A DNA stretch of 64,000 nucleotides, from contig JAFIEV010000067.1 of NCBI GenBank assembly GCA_020832305.1, positions 62,001-126,000 of the forward strand, read 5' to 3'. The stretch's first letter is position 1. The number at the start of each line of letters is the position of its first letter. Below the pieces are notes generated by a model that was not told the origin of the DNA, did no database searches, and saw only the letters and a list, made by a program, of their open reading frames with translations. The position numbers were made by a program, and so were the translations under genes. This stretch comes from Cyclobacteriaceae bacterium (GTDB lineage: Bacteria; Bacteroidota; Bacteroidia; Cytophagales; Cyclobacteriaceae). Below are positions 45,701-54,196 of the stretch, in pieces.

Positions 45701-46783
45701 GTTCTTTGAAGTCGCCAGGGCAATGACCCTACCCTGACTTCCCACGGCATTGTAAAAGTGATACACGACTCCCTCCCAATAGATGACCCAGGGTTTATGT
45801 GCATATACTGCATCATAGTCTTCGCCAGGCGAGATAAGATCTTCCCCCTTCCAATCTGTCCAATGCATAAGGTCATAGGAACAGGCAAATCGTTCAAAGG
45901 CGCCGTCTTTCCAGAAGGCGCCAAAATAAAACATTACGTATATGTCATCCATTTTTACAATCTGGGCATCTCCACATATGCCTTTATATCTCGTAATGAG
46001 GGGTTTTGTGCCGATTCTTTCCCATTGTTGCATATCATGAGACGCAGCAAGGGCAATACTTTCGTAATCAGCGGTATCGCCCAGGGCATTGTAATACATT
46101 AAAAATGGAAAGCCTGTGCGTTCTTCACTGTCCCTGATTATACTAGATTTAAATATTTTCTTGTTTTCAAACCATCGTACTTCCGCATCGTCAGGTGAGA
46201 GCACAGGAATTTCCATTCTAGTCCATTCTTGCAAAGAAAGAAGATCCTCTGTAAAGGCCATACCCACTGCTAACTTACCCGCTTCATAGCCTGTAGTTGC
46301 ACCACCGAGATAAGACATCCAGTAGCGGTTATCAAATTTTTCCACTTCATAGCTCCCTCCCCATTTTATATCGATGAGGGCCATATATCCCGCCTTTTGA
46401 TTGGAATCCCATGTATTTTCGGTAAATGACATTATTCTACCAAGGCTCACCCATTCCAGCAGGTTTTCACTTTGCGCCATCCACGTTTCATAGCCCTGTC
46501 CATCAAAAACGATGTAGCTCATATACCATGTATTATCTTTTCTGAAGATGGTTGGGCTGTCGATCATTTTGGTGCTGTCTTCATGCCGGAAAACCACGCC
46601 GTATTTATAGGGTGTGCTGATTTCCTGAAATACCTGCTGCATAACTTCAGCGCTTACCTCTTTGGGAGTTTCAGACAGGCTGCCCCAAAGGCAGCCGGCA
46701 ATCAAACTTGCAGTCATCCCGAGAAAGATAATCGCGTAAATAATCCGCAATTCAATATTCCACTTCTGGTATTTATCTATCAT
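45671..46783 (-). CDS. GH43-like five-bladed beta-propeller lipoprotein
   Basis: A 370-residue lipoprotein (LIAGC, Cys31). It has the repeat pattern of five-bladed propeller glycosidases (GH43/GH32/GH117 type): MIDSPTIFRKDNTWYMSY at 73-90 (candidate base Asp75), YETWMAQSENLLEW, FDNRYWMSYLGG, and a third blade rich in acidic residues. I cannot assign the family number or substrate; arabinosidase or xylosidase-type exo activity would fit a rhamnose- and uronate-rich glycan. Its start overlaps the GH78 stop by four bases (ATGA). The 3' flank is duplicated at 49.1 kb, pointing to a lost paralogue. Confidence 0.75.
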   Translation of the reverse strand: MIDKYQKWNIELRIIYAIIFLGMTASLIAGCLWGSLSETPKEVSAEVMQQVFQEISTPYKYGVVFRHEDSTKMIDSPTIFRKDNTWYMSYIVFDGQGYETWMAQSENLLEWVSLGRIMSFTENTWDSNQKAGYMALIDIKWGGSYEVEKFDNRYWMSYLGGATTGYEAGKLAVGMAFTEDLLSLQEWTRMEIPVLSPDDAEVRWFENKKIFKSSIIRDSEERTGFPFLMYYNALGDTADYESIALAASHDMQQWERIGTKPLITRYKGICGDAQIVKMDDIYVMFYFGAFWKDGAFERFACSYDLMHWTDWKGEDLISPGEDYDAVYAHKPWVIYWEGVVYHFYNAVGSQGRVIALATSKNLKKWEEVKH

Positions 46784-49062
46784 TGGGCAGTAATTTTTAA
46801 AAATCCGCTTTTAATTTTGTAAATCTTCCTTTCTTCGCCAGCATAATTGATTAAACCCGATGATGAACTTACCTCTCCATTTATTTTAACTTCTCCGAAC
46901 CTGCGCGGAAGCCAGATTTCGGCCTCAGAGTTCCCGGGAACTCTGACTTCCATTTCCCAGGTATCCTTTTCGTCCACCAGTTTAAAGTCTATTCCTCCCC
47001 GGATTGACGGCTTTCTTAGCTCGACATATTTCAATCCTCCGGGCTGCGGAGCAATCCTGAATTTTTGAAACCCTGGTGCCAGGGGTTCAATTCCTGCTAT
47101 TTTCCTGACGATAATATTGGCAGGAGCAGAGCCCCAGGCATGGTTCCATGTGAGGTTGGGTTTGTAATGCTCATCCCAGGCCTCAGTGGTCATCGTAGAG
47201 CCTACCCTGATCATGTTCATCCAGCTGCGCTTGCTTTCGGAGGTCATAAGCCCAATAGCGTATTCAGGAAACCCTGAATTATACAGGCCATCCAGAAGGT
47301 ATTGGGCACCATATACACTGCAGGCCATACCCTTGCTTTTAACATATGCCACCACGGTTGGAATATTTTCAGCAGGAACCAACCCAAATGCAAGGGGAAA
47401 CATATTGGCATGAAGGGCTGCATGGTCTGTACCTTCTCCGTCAACAAATATACCTTTTCCTGCATCAAAAAAAGTCGCAAGAATGCTTGATTTCACCAAT
47501 TCCGCCCTGCTCTTTAAAAAATCACGGTCATCGTTTTTGCCGAGAACTGCGGCTATTTCTGCCATTAGCTTCAGGCTCTGAAAATGAAAGGCATTGATTA
47601 CGGTGTTGTAATCGGTAATCACATATCCGTCTCTTTCGCCTTCCGGGGTAGGACCCTTATTTTTACCTTGAGGGAGGCCTTCTGGTGTTCCCTCCGGCCA
47701 GTCGATGTTGTCGCGAAACTTATTTCCTTCGTAATGAATGCTTTTAAAAAACTCTGGAGTAGCATTCGCCGATCTGGAGCTAATGAGTCCATCCCCCCTG
47801 GCTAGTGCAATCAGGGATTTTGCCTTCAGGTCTTCGTAACGGGAACGGATAAACTCCAAATTGCCGGTATGCATATAATCCTCCCAGGCCATAAAAACCA
47901 ATTGCATCTGCCATTCGGTAGGCCATGATGCATGATGGATCAGAAAGTCAGCCGAATAACGGGCTATGCTAAACTCCCGGTCAACGGCATAGTGCCCGAG
48001 TTGCTGGATGTAGGCATCTGCCTCATAGGGCATCCTTTCCCTGTTTCCATCGGCGTAAATTCCAAGAAACGGGGTTGCCTTCAGGGTATATTTACATAAA
48101 TCCCAAATCTGATTAAGGTTTTCATTATCACAATAAAAATAAGAAGCCTCATCATCAAAAGGGTAATAAAGCGATTGCCTGATCGTACCGTGTACAAGGA
48201 AATCATGATGATCGCTCGTAATTTCCACAAACCGGAAAGGGAGTACTTCAGGATAAAACGGGGCCAGTCTTTGCGTATGGGGAGAACGAATGGTATGGGG
48301 AGGATTCTCTACCTGATAAGTATGCCGCCCCTGTTTTAGAATAATTTCAGCGCGGGCAAATCCGATGTTAGATAAACCCGGTTCTTTATTAACTGATAGG
48401 TCGGGGTTTTGTCGTTCCCCCAAAAAAACCTGGAGGAGCTGTCCTTCTTTTTCCGTTTCAATGTCAATTTCCAGGGTTCCAAATGAAGCCTTCCCGAAAT
48501 CAGCAAAATAATTTCCGCCATTCATTTGCTGATGTTTTACCGGCTCCGAAGGATGAAAGGTGGCCGTTTGCCGGTTTTCGCTGACCCAGCTGCTGTCACT
48601 CAATTGAACGTACCTGGATTCTCCTGGCCATAACAATTCTTTACGGGCAAAATGGCCGGTATTAAACTGATTGACTTCACTATAATCGCTTTGCTGGTAC
48701 CCTTCCCCCCAGGCTTTTACCTTCCAGTAATAACTGGTATTAGCTTTCAGCGGTTTCCCGCCATAAGCCACATCCATTGAAATGGAAGAATGGTTTTTCC
48801 CGCTATCCCAATAATCGGCCTTTCCTTCTTCCAGCAAATCCGGAGAAGATGCAACAAGTATCCTGAAAGCTTTCTGCATGCCTCCCTCTACAGGAAAAAT
48901 CCAGCCAAATTCAGGAATACTGTCAGTAATCACCGCCAGTTCGGGCGACCTAAGCAGTTCACAAAGCAACCCAGCAGGAGCCGGAATAAGCGTTTTATCC
49001 GTCGATGTACAGGCAGCCAGCAGCAACAGAAAGGTTATGAAACGGAGATATATATTCTTCAT
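46780..49062 (-). CDS. GH78 alpha-L-rhamnosidase, lipoprotein
   Basis: A 760-residue lipoprotein (LLAAC, Cys18). It begins with a fibronectin-like domain (about 30-135), followed by a beta-sandwich with a GNYFADFGKASFGTLEI strand typical of rhamnosidases, then the (alpha/alpha)6 catalytic domain. Catalytic motifs are DGNRERMPYE at 338-347 (acid) and MTTEAWD at 624-630 (base Glu627), with NHAWGSAP at 640-647. GH78 removes terminal alpha-L-rhamnose and is the best sign that the target glycan holds rhamnose. The DGNRERMPYE form differs from the usual DxxERLGW and belongs to a known variant subgroup. It is coupled to the GH43-like gene. Confidence 0.92.
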   Translation of the reverse strand: MKNIYLRFITFLLLLAACTSTDKTLIPAPAGLLCELLRSPELAVITDSIPEFGWIFPVEGGMQKAFRILVASSPDLLEEGKADYWDSGKNHSSISMDVAYGGKPLKANTSYYWKVKAWGEGYQQSDYSEVNQFNTGHFARKELLWPGESRYVQLSDSSWVSENRQTATFHPSEPVKHQQMNGGNYFADFGKASFGTLEIDIETEKEGQLLQVFLGERQNPDLSVNKEPGLSNIGFARAEIILKQGRHTYQVENPPHTIRSPHTQRLAPFYPEVLPFRFVEITSDHHDFLVHGTIRQSLYYPFDDEASYFYCDNENLNQIWDLCKYTLKATPFLGIYADGNRERMPYEADAYIQQLGHYAVDREFSIARYSADFLIHHASWPTEWQMQLVFMAWEDYMHTGNLEFIRSRYEDLKAKSLIALARGDGLISSRSANATPEFFKSIHYEGNKFRDNIDWPEGTPEGLPQGKNKGPTPEGERDGYVITDYNTVINAFHFQSLKLMAEIAAVLGKNDDRDFLKSRAELVKSSILATFFDAGKGIFVDGEGTDHAALHANMFPLAFGLVPAENIPTVVAYVKSKGMACSVYGAQYLLDGLYNSGFPEYAIGLMTSESKRSWMNMIRVGSTMTTEAWDEHYKPNLTWNHAWGSAPANIIVRKIAGIEPLAPGFQKFRIAPQPGGLKYVELRKPSIRGGIDFKLVDEKDTWEMEVRVPGNSEAEIWLPRRFGEVKINGEVSSSSGLINYAGEERKIYKIKSGFLKITAQ

Positions 49063-49097
49063 AGTACAAAAAGGCAGAATTCAGTAATCAGTCAGAA

Positions 49098-49210
49098 ATT
49101 TGCAGCTGACACTTTTATGCCAGATAAATGATTTTATTGATGGTAATTTATGACATTTTCATTCTTATTCCAGGAATGATGTGTTAAGCCTTTACCCCTT
49201 CCCTTTTTTT
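49098..49210. repeat. Duplicated gene-end/3' flank, copy B
   Basis: The second copy of the 45585-45700 segment, just upstream of the GH78 gene and downstream of a GH28 gene. It includes a stop codon at the same place and a match to the last codons of the GH43-like gene. Confidence 0.65.
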
Positions 49211-49249
49211 AAGAAAAATGGCACCGCTCTCATAGCAATTAATCTTCAT
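49184..49249 (-). pseudogene. Relic of a GH43-like gene end
   Basis: Translating in the frame set by the duplicated stop codon gives a tail FLKKREGVKA, against NLKKWEEVKH at the end of the GH43-like protein: LKK, E and VK agree, with no gap in the DNA alignment. A short frame starts at 49249 but resembles nothing else. The simplest reading is that a paralogue once stood here and only its last codons and 3' flank remain. The match is short, so this is tentative. Confidence 0.35.
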
Positions 49250-49290
49250 TTCCTCTGGCAATAAAAATATCCCTTAGATTTCATTCTGCA

Positions 49291-50817
49291 TTATTTATTG
49301 TTTTCTAAAGTGTGATTTGTGACTTCTTTTAGTAGATAAGTCTCTTCCTGGTTGCAATTTTCACCTACGTAGATATCCCTTACTTTAATATTCTTAACAT
49401 CATGCAGCATAAAAATTGGGCGTGGATCCGGGGCATTTGCATCAATGGAAAAGTTATTCACGGTAATTCCTTTCACATGTCTGACAAACAAACCGGAAAC
49501 AGGCAAGTTGCCCCATCGGGTGGGCTGCGGATATCCTTTTATATCTTCGTTCACCTCATCAAATGATTTCAGATAACCTCCCTCAATCAAGTCTCCCTGA
49601 TGAACAATATTGAAGTTACTCAACTTTATATTTTCGACATTGTGTCCTGGTATTCCAGTTACTGAGCAGGTGAAATTTCCACTTTGGTAGGCAGTAATAT
49701 TATGAATTGAAATATTACTCATCCTTCCAACTGCAGGCTCTGGAGCATCTTCCATGTGCTTTCTGTTTCTTCCCCCCAGACGCACATAAACCGGGCACAT
49801 TGTACCCTCAATGGTAAGGTTATTAACTGATACTCCCTCCATAACACCGCCATCAACTATTTCCAGCGAAAGCCCCGTAATACCGATTGTAAATTTATTT
49901 CCTTTGGGTGCCTCTGGATGAATAGAAGGTTTTACTATACAGTTGCTGATATTAATATTTCGAAAGCCTCCCGTGGATTCAGTTCCCGTTTTAATACCAT
50001 TGCAAAAACTGCTTACAATGCAATTATTTATTAAAATATTTTCACATGGAGCAGTTCCAGTGCTTTTTAGACAAATCGCATCATCGTCTGAATCGATAAT
50101 ACTATTACTAAGCACTACCCTTCGACACCCATCAATATCTATTCCGTCGTTATTCCGGTTACAATGATTATAAACCTGAATATTATCAATGATAAGGTCT
50201 TCGCAGTTTAAATAATGTTGATTCCACATGGCAGAATTTCTCAGGGTAATTCCTGAAATCTCAATTTTCTTGCAACTAATCAAAATAATATTTTTTGGCC
50301 TGCCATCCATATCCCCTGAAGGTGAATTAGGCAGGCCTGTATGATTTGCTCCCTGCCCGTCTAGCGTACCTTTTCCTGTAATAGCTATGTTGTTTGCTCC
50401 CTCTGCATAGATTAAGGAATAGAAACCCCCATCATCTCTAAGCGATCTGTATTTGGGCAGCGGTTGACGAGGATAATCCTTTGCAAAGGGGCTACCCAGC
50501 AAGACTGCTCCTCTGTCGAGATGCAATTCAACATTATCTTTCAACAAAATTGTGCCTGTTATGAATTTTCCTGCCGGAAAATAGACGGTGCCCCCATTAT
50601 TATCTGCCGCTCGATCTATGGCTTTCTGTATGGCGATGCTATTCAGCGTTTTACCATCTCCCTTTGCACCAAAATCAAGTACATTGTAAGATCGGTCAGC
50701 AGCAGTCTGCGGCGGCTTTGTAAACCCCATACCTGCTGCTCCTGCAACCCCAAGACTTAAAAGACCGGTTTTTATTAAAAAAAACCTGCGATTTTCATTT
50801 GAGTTTTTGCTAATCAT
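49291..50817 (-). CDS. GH28-family enzyme (polygalacturonase-like), exported
   Basis: A 508-residue right-handed beta-helix protein of GH28 with a Tat-like leader (NENRRFFLIKTG). It has the front FGAKGDGKTLNS, the acid motif NNDGID at 222-227 and DSDDDAICLKS at 242-252. The third family motif, GHG in polygalacturonases, reads NGIKTGT (273-279), so the histidine is absent; YVRLGGR is in the place of RIK. Divergent GH28 members act on galacturonan, rhamnogalacturonan and related uronic acid linkages. It pairs with a second GH28 gene 37 bases upstream; the two are only distantly similar. Confidence 0.88.
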   Translation of the reverse strand: MISKNSNENRRFFLIKTGLLSLGVAGAAGMGFTKPPQTAADRSYNVLDFGAKGDGKTLNSIAIQKAIDRAADNNGGTVYFPAGKFITGTILLKDNVELHLDRGAVLLGSPFAKDYPRQPLPKYRSLRDDGGFYSLIYAEGANNIAITGKGTLDGQGANHTGLPNSPSGDMDGRPKNIILISCKKIEISGITLRNSAMWNQHYLNCEDLIIDNIQVYNHCNRNNDGIDIDGCRRVVLSNSIIDSDDDAICLKSTGTAPCENILINNCIVSSFCNGIKTGTESTGGFRNINISNCIVKPSIHPEAPKGNKFTIGITGLSLEIVDGGVMEGVSVNNLTIEGTMCPVYVRLGGRNRKHMEDAPEPAVGRMSNISIHNITAYQSGNFTCSVTGIPGHNVENIKLSNFNIVHQGDLIEGGYLKSFDEVNEDIKGYPQPTRWGNLPVSGLFVRHVKGITVNNFSIDANAPDPRPIFMLHDVKNIKVRDIYVGENCNQEETYLLKEVTNHTLENNK

Positions 50818-50854
50818 ATATCTTGTTTATTATCTAATTAACGTTTCAGCTTTG

Positions 50855-52420
50855 CTACTTAACTTTCCTGACGCCTTTTCCTTTTATCGTTGAAATCTGG
50901 ACCTTTCCTATCTCTTCTTTTTTTACATCTTTAAGAATGATCTGATCGGAGGCATTTGTCGGTCGAATCCATATTTTATCCAGAAATAAATTTCCCACAT
51001 CATCAAAAACCATAGCAGGCCTGAAATCATCTTCCAATACCTTTAATTGAATATTTTTCATCGTAAGACCTTTAACATGTCTTACATACAAACCCCAGGA
51101 TGGAAGTTCTCCAAACATATGAAATTCAGGATAAGCATCAGCATTCTCGGGAACATCATCCAGCCTGTACAGTGGTATATAGGCATAGCCTTTATTGGCG
51201 CGACCCGGATAGGTAATTATAACATCTTCGATATGAACATTTTCAACGTAATGACCCGGTAAACCTGTTATGGATGCAGGAAATACATTGTGGAAAAAAG
51301 CCAGTTGAGGACCGCGAATCTTGTATTTAAGGTCAGGGGCCTCGAATGGAACCTGTACAACCACATCCCTGATACTGATATTTTTAAGGGTTCCCACAGC
51401 GCCATCAGTATTTCTGTGACCCAGCTTAATAAAAATGGCGTTTCCGGTATTGTTGGCTTTGATGTTAGATATATCTATATCCTCCAGAATGCCACCATCT
51501 ACCGACTCGAGGGCAATGGCAGAGCGGAAGGTATCATAGATATAGATATTTTCAATTTTAACATTTTTGAAACCACCATAAGATGCCGTTCCAAATTTGA
51601 TGGCACTGGCGCTTGATCTTATGGTACAGTTGGCTATGTATATGTTTTCATTCATAGCGCCCTTATGATGCGATTTCAGACAAATACCATCATCTGCAGC
51701 GTTGACAAAGCTATTGGTAATCCGCACATTACGACAATCGCCGAGATCTATACCATCATTATTCCAGTAATCATCGCTATCCACGGTGATGCGATCGATG
51801 CTGATATCCTGGCAAAGATCAAAATTGACAACCCAATTTGCTGAATTTTTAAGAGTCACCCCTTGCAGCACAATATTGTTGCTCTCTTTAAAATCAATAA
51901 GTTTTGGTCTGGCATCTGGCCTTTTTCGTCTGTAGTTATAACCGAATTCTGTTAAAAAACCGGCATGATACAGACTATCAATGATAAGTGCCAGCTTTTG
52001 ACCCTGACCATTTATGGTGCCGTCTCCGCTAATGCCAATATTATCAGCCTTATCAGCATCGATAAGACCATGATATTTTTTCTGGTGGATATAATCAAAG
52101 GGATTGAGACTACCCAAAATGAGGGCACCATGTTGAAGGTGTAATTCAACGCCTGACTTAAGTTGTATACTGCCAGTCAAATAGGTGCCTTCGGAAAAAA
52201 CAATTTTTCCTCCCCCTTTTGCAGATACTTCGTCAATGGCTTTTTGAATGATTTGGGTATTTAAAAACAGACCATCTCCTTTTGCACCAAATTGGGAAAT
52301 ATTAACAGGTGGATTATCAGTAATAAGTTTCGCTGAGCAAACATTTTCAGTGTATAATAATGCAATGAACACTGGCAAAACTCTTATTAGCTTTAAAAAA
52401 ATATCATCCAGACTCTTCAT
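50855..52420 (-). CDS. GH28-family enzyme (polygalacturonase-like), exported
   Basis: A 521-residue exported beta-helix protein of GH28. Motifs are FGAKGDGLFLNT at the start of the helix, NNDGID at 220-225, AADDGICLKS at 241-250 and, in place of GHG, SAIKFGT at 272-278. IKLGHRN is in the position of RIK. Loss of the GHG histidine is shared with the neighbouring GH28, so both may use a non-standard arrangement or cleave an uncommon uronate linkage. The signal peptide ends near VCSA. It is the second of a GH28 pair directly downstream of a toroid gene. Confidence 0.88.
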   Translation of the reverse strand: MKSLDDIFLKLIRVLPVFIALLYTENVCSAKLITDNPPVNISQFGAKGDGLFLNTQIIQKAIDEVSAKGGGKIVFSEGTYLTGSIQLKSGVELHLQHGALILGSLNPFDYIHQKKYHGLIDADKADNIGISGDGTINGQGQKLALIIDSLYHAGFLTEFGYNYRRKRPDARPKLIDFKESNNIVLQGVTLKNSANWVVNFDLCQDISIDRITVDSDDYWNNDGIDLGDCRNVRITNSFVNAADDGICLKSHHKGAMNENIYIANCTIRSSASAIKFGTASYGGFKNVKIENIYIYDTFRSAIALESVDGGILEDIDISNIKANNTGNAIFIKLGHRNTDGAVGTLKNISIRDVVVQVPFEAPDLKYKIRGPQLAFFHNVFPASITGLPGHYVENVHIEDVIITYPGRANKGYAYIPLYRLDDVPENADAYPEFHMFGELPSWGLYVRHVKGLTMKNIQLKVLEDDFRPAMVFDDVGNLFLDKIWIRPTNASDQIILKDVKKEEIGKVQISTIKGKGVRKVK

Positions 52421-52479
52421 TGCTTCAGTTTTTTATAGACATAAAAATTTATGTAAAGGCCATTTTTTGGTCCAAAAAA

Positions 52480-54066
52480 TCAATTCACATAAACCGGTTT
52501 AATTTCCAGCAAAGGCATTCTTATGTTAAAGTTTTTTGGAACTTCAAAAGTGATTTTCATAACTTTTGCGTAAGACTCACTGATTGCACACTCCCTACTC
52601 AGTATTTCCGGATCAGTGATTTCTTCAATAGAATAAGGTTGTATGATATTAAAATGCAATTGCATAAGACCTAAATTCCACGTGTCACTTTTAAAATTAA
52701 TTTCTTCGGCTTTCGTCGAATAGACGTATACTGAGAAATTATTACCTCGCAACCTTAGATTTCCAGGTTGTCCGTTATAAATTTTCATACAATTCTCAGA
52801 CACAATTACGTTAGTCTTTCCATCACCTGGCACCAATAACCATTCTATTTCATTGTCATTGTTTTTCCAGTGTATGGTACCAGAATATATCTGGCTCCAA
52901 ATTCTCCGGTTACCCCACATTGCACCCATCATCCATTCTTTCTGAATTATGCTGGTGGTGGTTTTTAAAGTATCTCCATCAAAATAAGGATTGATCACCT
53001 GATTTTCGGTGAATTCACGGGTATTGGCAGTATTGAATCGGTTAACGAGACTTTTCGGAATGCATAGGCCAAGATGAAATATGGTAGCTATATTACTCAT
53101 TTCGAAGTACTTTGCACCCTCAATGAGCGGTAGTGGTGCCATTTCTGCATTTTTTGTAACAAGAGCTATCCAAATTCCCGTAATTGCCACATACTTCGTC
53201 ATATCCATACCGTATGACCTGATATGTGGTCCTACCATGTTTTTTAATTGCGGATTATAGTTCAAAGAAATCTGAGTCCAGAGAGCTTGCTCTAAGTGTA
53301 TACCCATGGTTCTTAATGGGTCTGTGCCAAATTTCCTCCATAGTGCAAATCCAATCAGGGAAACCCCATCATAGGTAGGAGAATTGTATTCACTAAATGC
53401 ATGATGCCTTTCATATAATTCAAGAATTCTTTTAGCCTTTAAGATTCCTGATGCTGAAAGGTCAGCCTTGTCGAATTCATCTCCGGCGAAATGCATTAAA
53501 AAGGCACTCATTACCGAAATGTTGGTGTATTCCGCAGCTACATCTCTCACCATGGATCCTTCTGCTGCCCTTATTATGGCAGCGCTGATACTTTGTTGGA
53601 GACTTTGCGGCAAAAGGTCATAATAGGTCTTGTAAATGATAATAAGCTCGCATGCAATAAATTCCCGCCAATTCAGATCAATTTTTTCACTATTCACACT
53701 TGTTTTCCAGGTGCCATAAGTATACTGGTCGGTAATGTCGGTATATTGATGGGCTAGTATCCATTCAATAATGTTAATGGCATTTTGGAAATCATCTTTA
53801 TTGTTTCTGAACATTAAGGCAGAAGCCAGTCGGATGGTACTTCTTATACTTTTGACAGGGGTGAGTATTTCGTCAAGATCCTGTCCATCCGAAATTGATG
53901 ATTGTACAAAGCCTTCGAATAAAGACTTTTGATAGGGGGTTAATTGATGATAAGAAAAGGTCTCACAAAGCAAATCTTGCTTTGGCAATGATAAAGCATC
54001 AAAGCAAGCCCATGGTGTCAACATGAAAATTGAGATTAAATACACTATTCTTAAACCCTTGTGCAT
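52480..54066 (-). CDS. Unassigned (alpha/alpha)-toroid-like exported protein
   Basis: A 528-residue protein with an N-terminal signal (TPWACFDALS). I know no family for it. Residues 50-310 are helical and include YTNISVM at 180-186, SEYNSPTYDG at 225-234 and VGPHIRSYGMDM at 278-289; the rest seems beta-rich. EYNSPTYDG aligns with EFNSDPYLG of the 31145 protein and TEFFSGTYY of the 43507 protein. The Asn-His pair of those two reads Asn-Ile here. It is the first enzyme gene after susD, which usually marks a central role in a PUL. The start is the ATG at 54066; a TTG at 54075 is in frame. Confidence 0.72.
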   Translation of the reverse strand: MHKGLRIVYLISIFMLTPWACFDALSLPKQDLLCETFSYHQLTPYQKSLFEGFVQSSISDGQDLDEILTPVKSIRSTIRLASALMFRNNKDDFQNAINIIEWILAHQYTDITDQYTYGTWKTSVNSEKIDLNWREFIACELIIIYKTYYDLLPQSLQQSISAAIIRAAEGSMVRDVAAEYTNISVMSAFLMHFAGDEFDKADLSASGILKAKRILELYERHHAFSEYNSPTYDGVSLIGFALWRKFGTDPLRTMGIHLEQALWTQISLNYNPQLKNMVGPHIRSYGMDMTKYVAITGIWIALVTKNAEMAPLPLIEGAKYFEMSNIATIFHLGLCIPKSLVNRFNTANTREFTENQVINPYFDGDTLKTTTSIIQKEWMMGAMWGNRRIWSQIYSGTIHWKNNDNEIEWLLVPGDGKTNVIVSENCMKIYNGQPGNLRLRGNNFSVYVYSTKAEEINFKSDTWNLGLMQLHFNIIQPYSIEEITDPEILSRECAISESYAKVMKITFEVPKNFNIRMPLLEIKPVYVN

Positions 54067-54137
54067 AAGATACAATCATTAAGAAATCTAGTATTGTCTA
54101 AAAAATATTCCTCAGCTAAAAAGCCAGCAGAATATTA

Positions 54138-54170
54138 TCAAAGAGAAGAACATGGAGTTCTTCTCTTTGA
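54138..54170 (-). promoter_or_regulatory. Strong hairpin after susD
   Basis: TCAAAGAGAAGAAC (54138-54151) is perfectly complementary to GTTCTTCTCTTTGA (54157-54170): 14 base pairs, five-base loop. It starts 26 bases past the susD stop codon. No uridine tract follows directly on the minus strand, so it may stabilise the susCD mRNA end and set a lower level for the enzymes downstream rather than end all transcription. Confidence 0.75.
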
Positions 54171-54196
54171 ATAAAATAAATGAGATCAGAATGAAT

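Noticed and set aside
49184-49249. A real 21-residue gene
   Set aside because: The frame is too short, has no signal or known motif, and is better explained as a gene relic.
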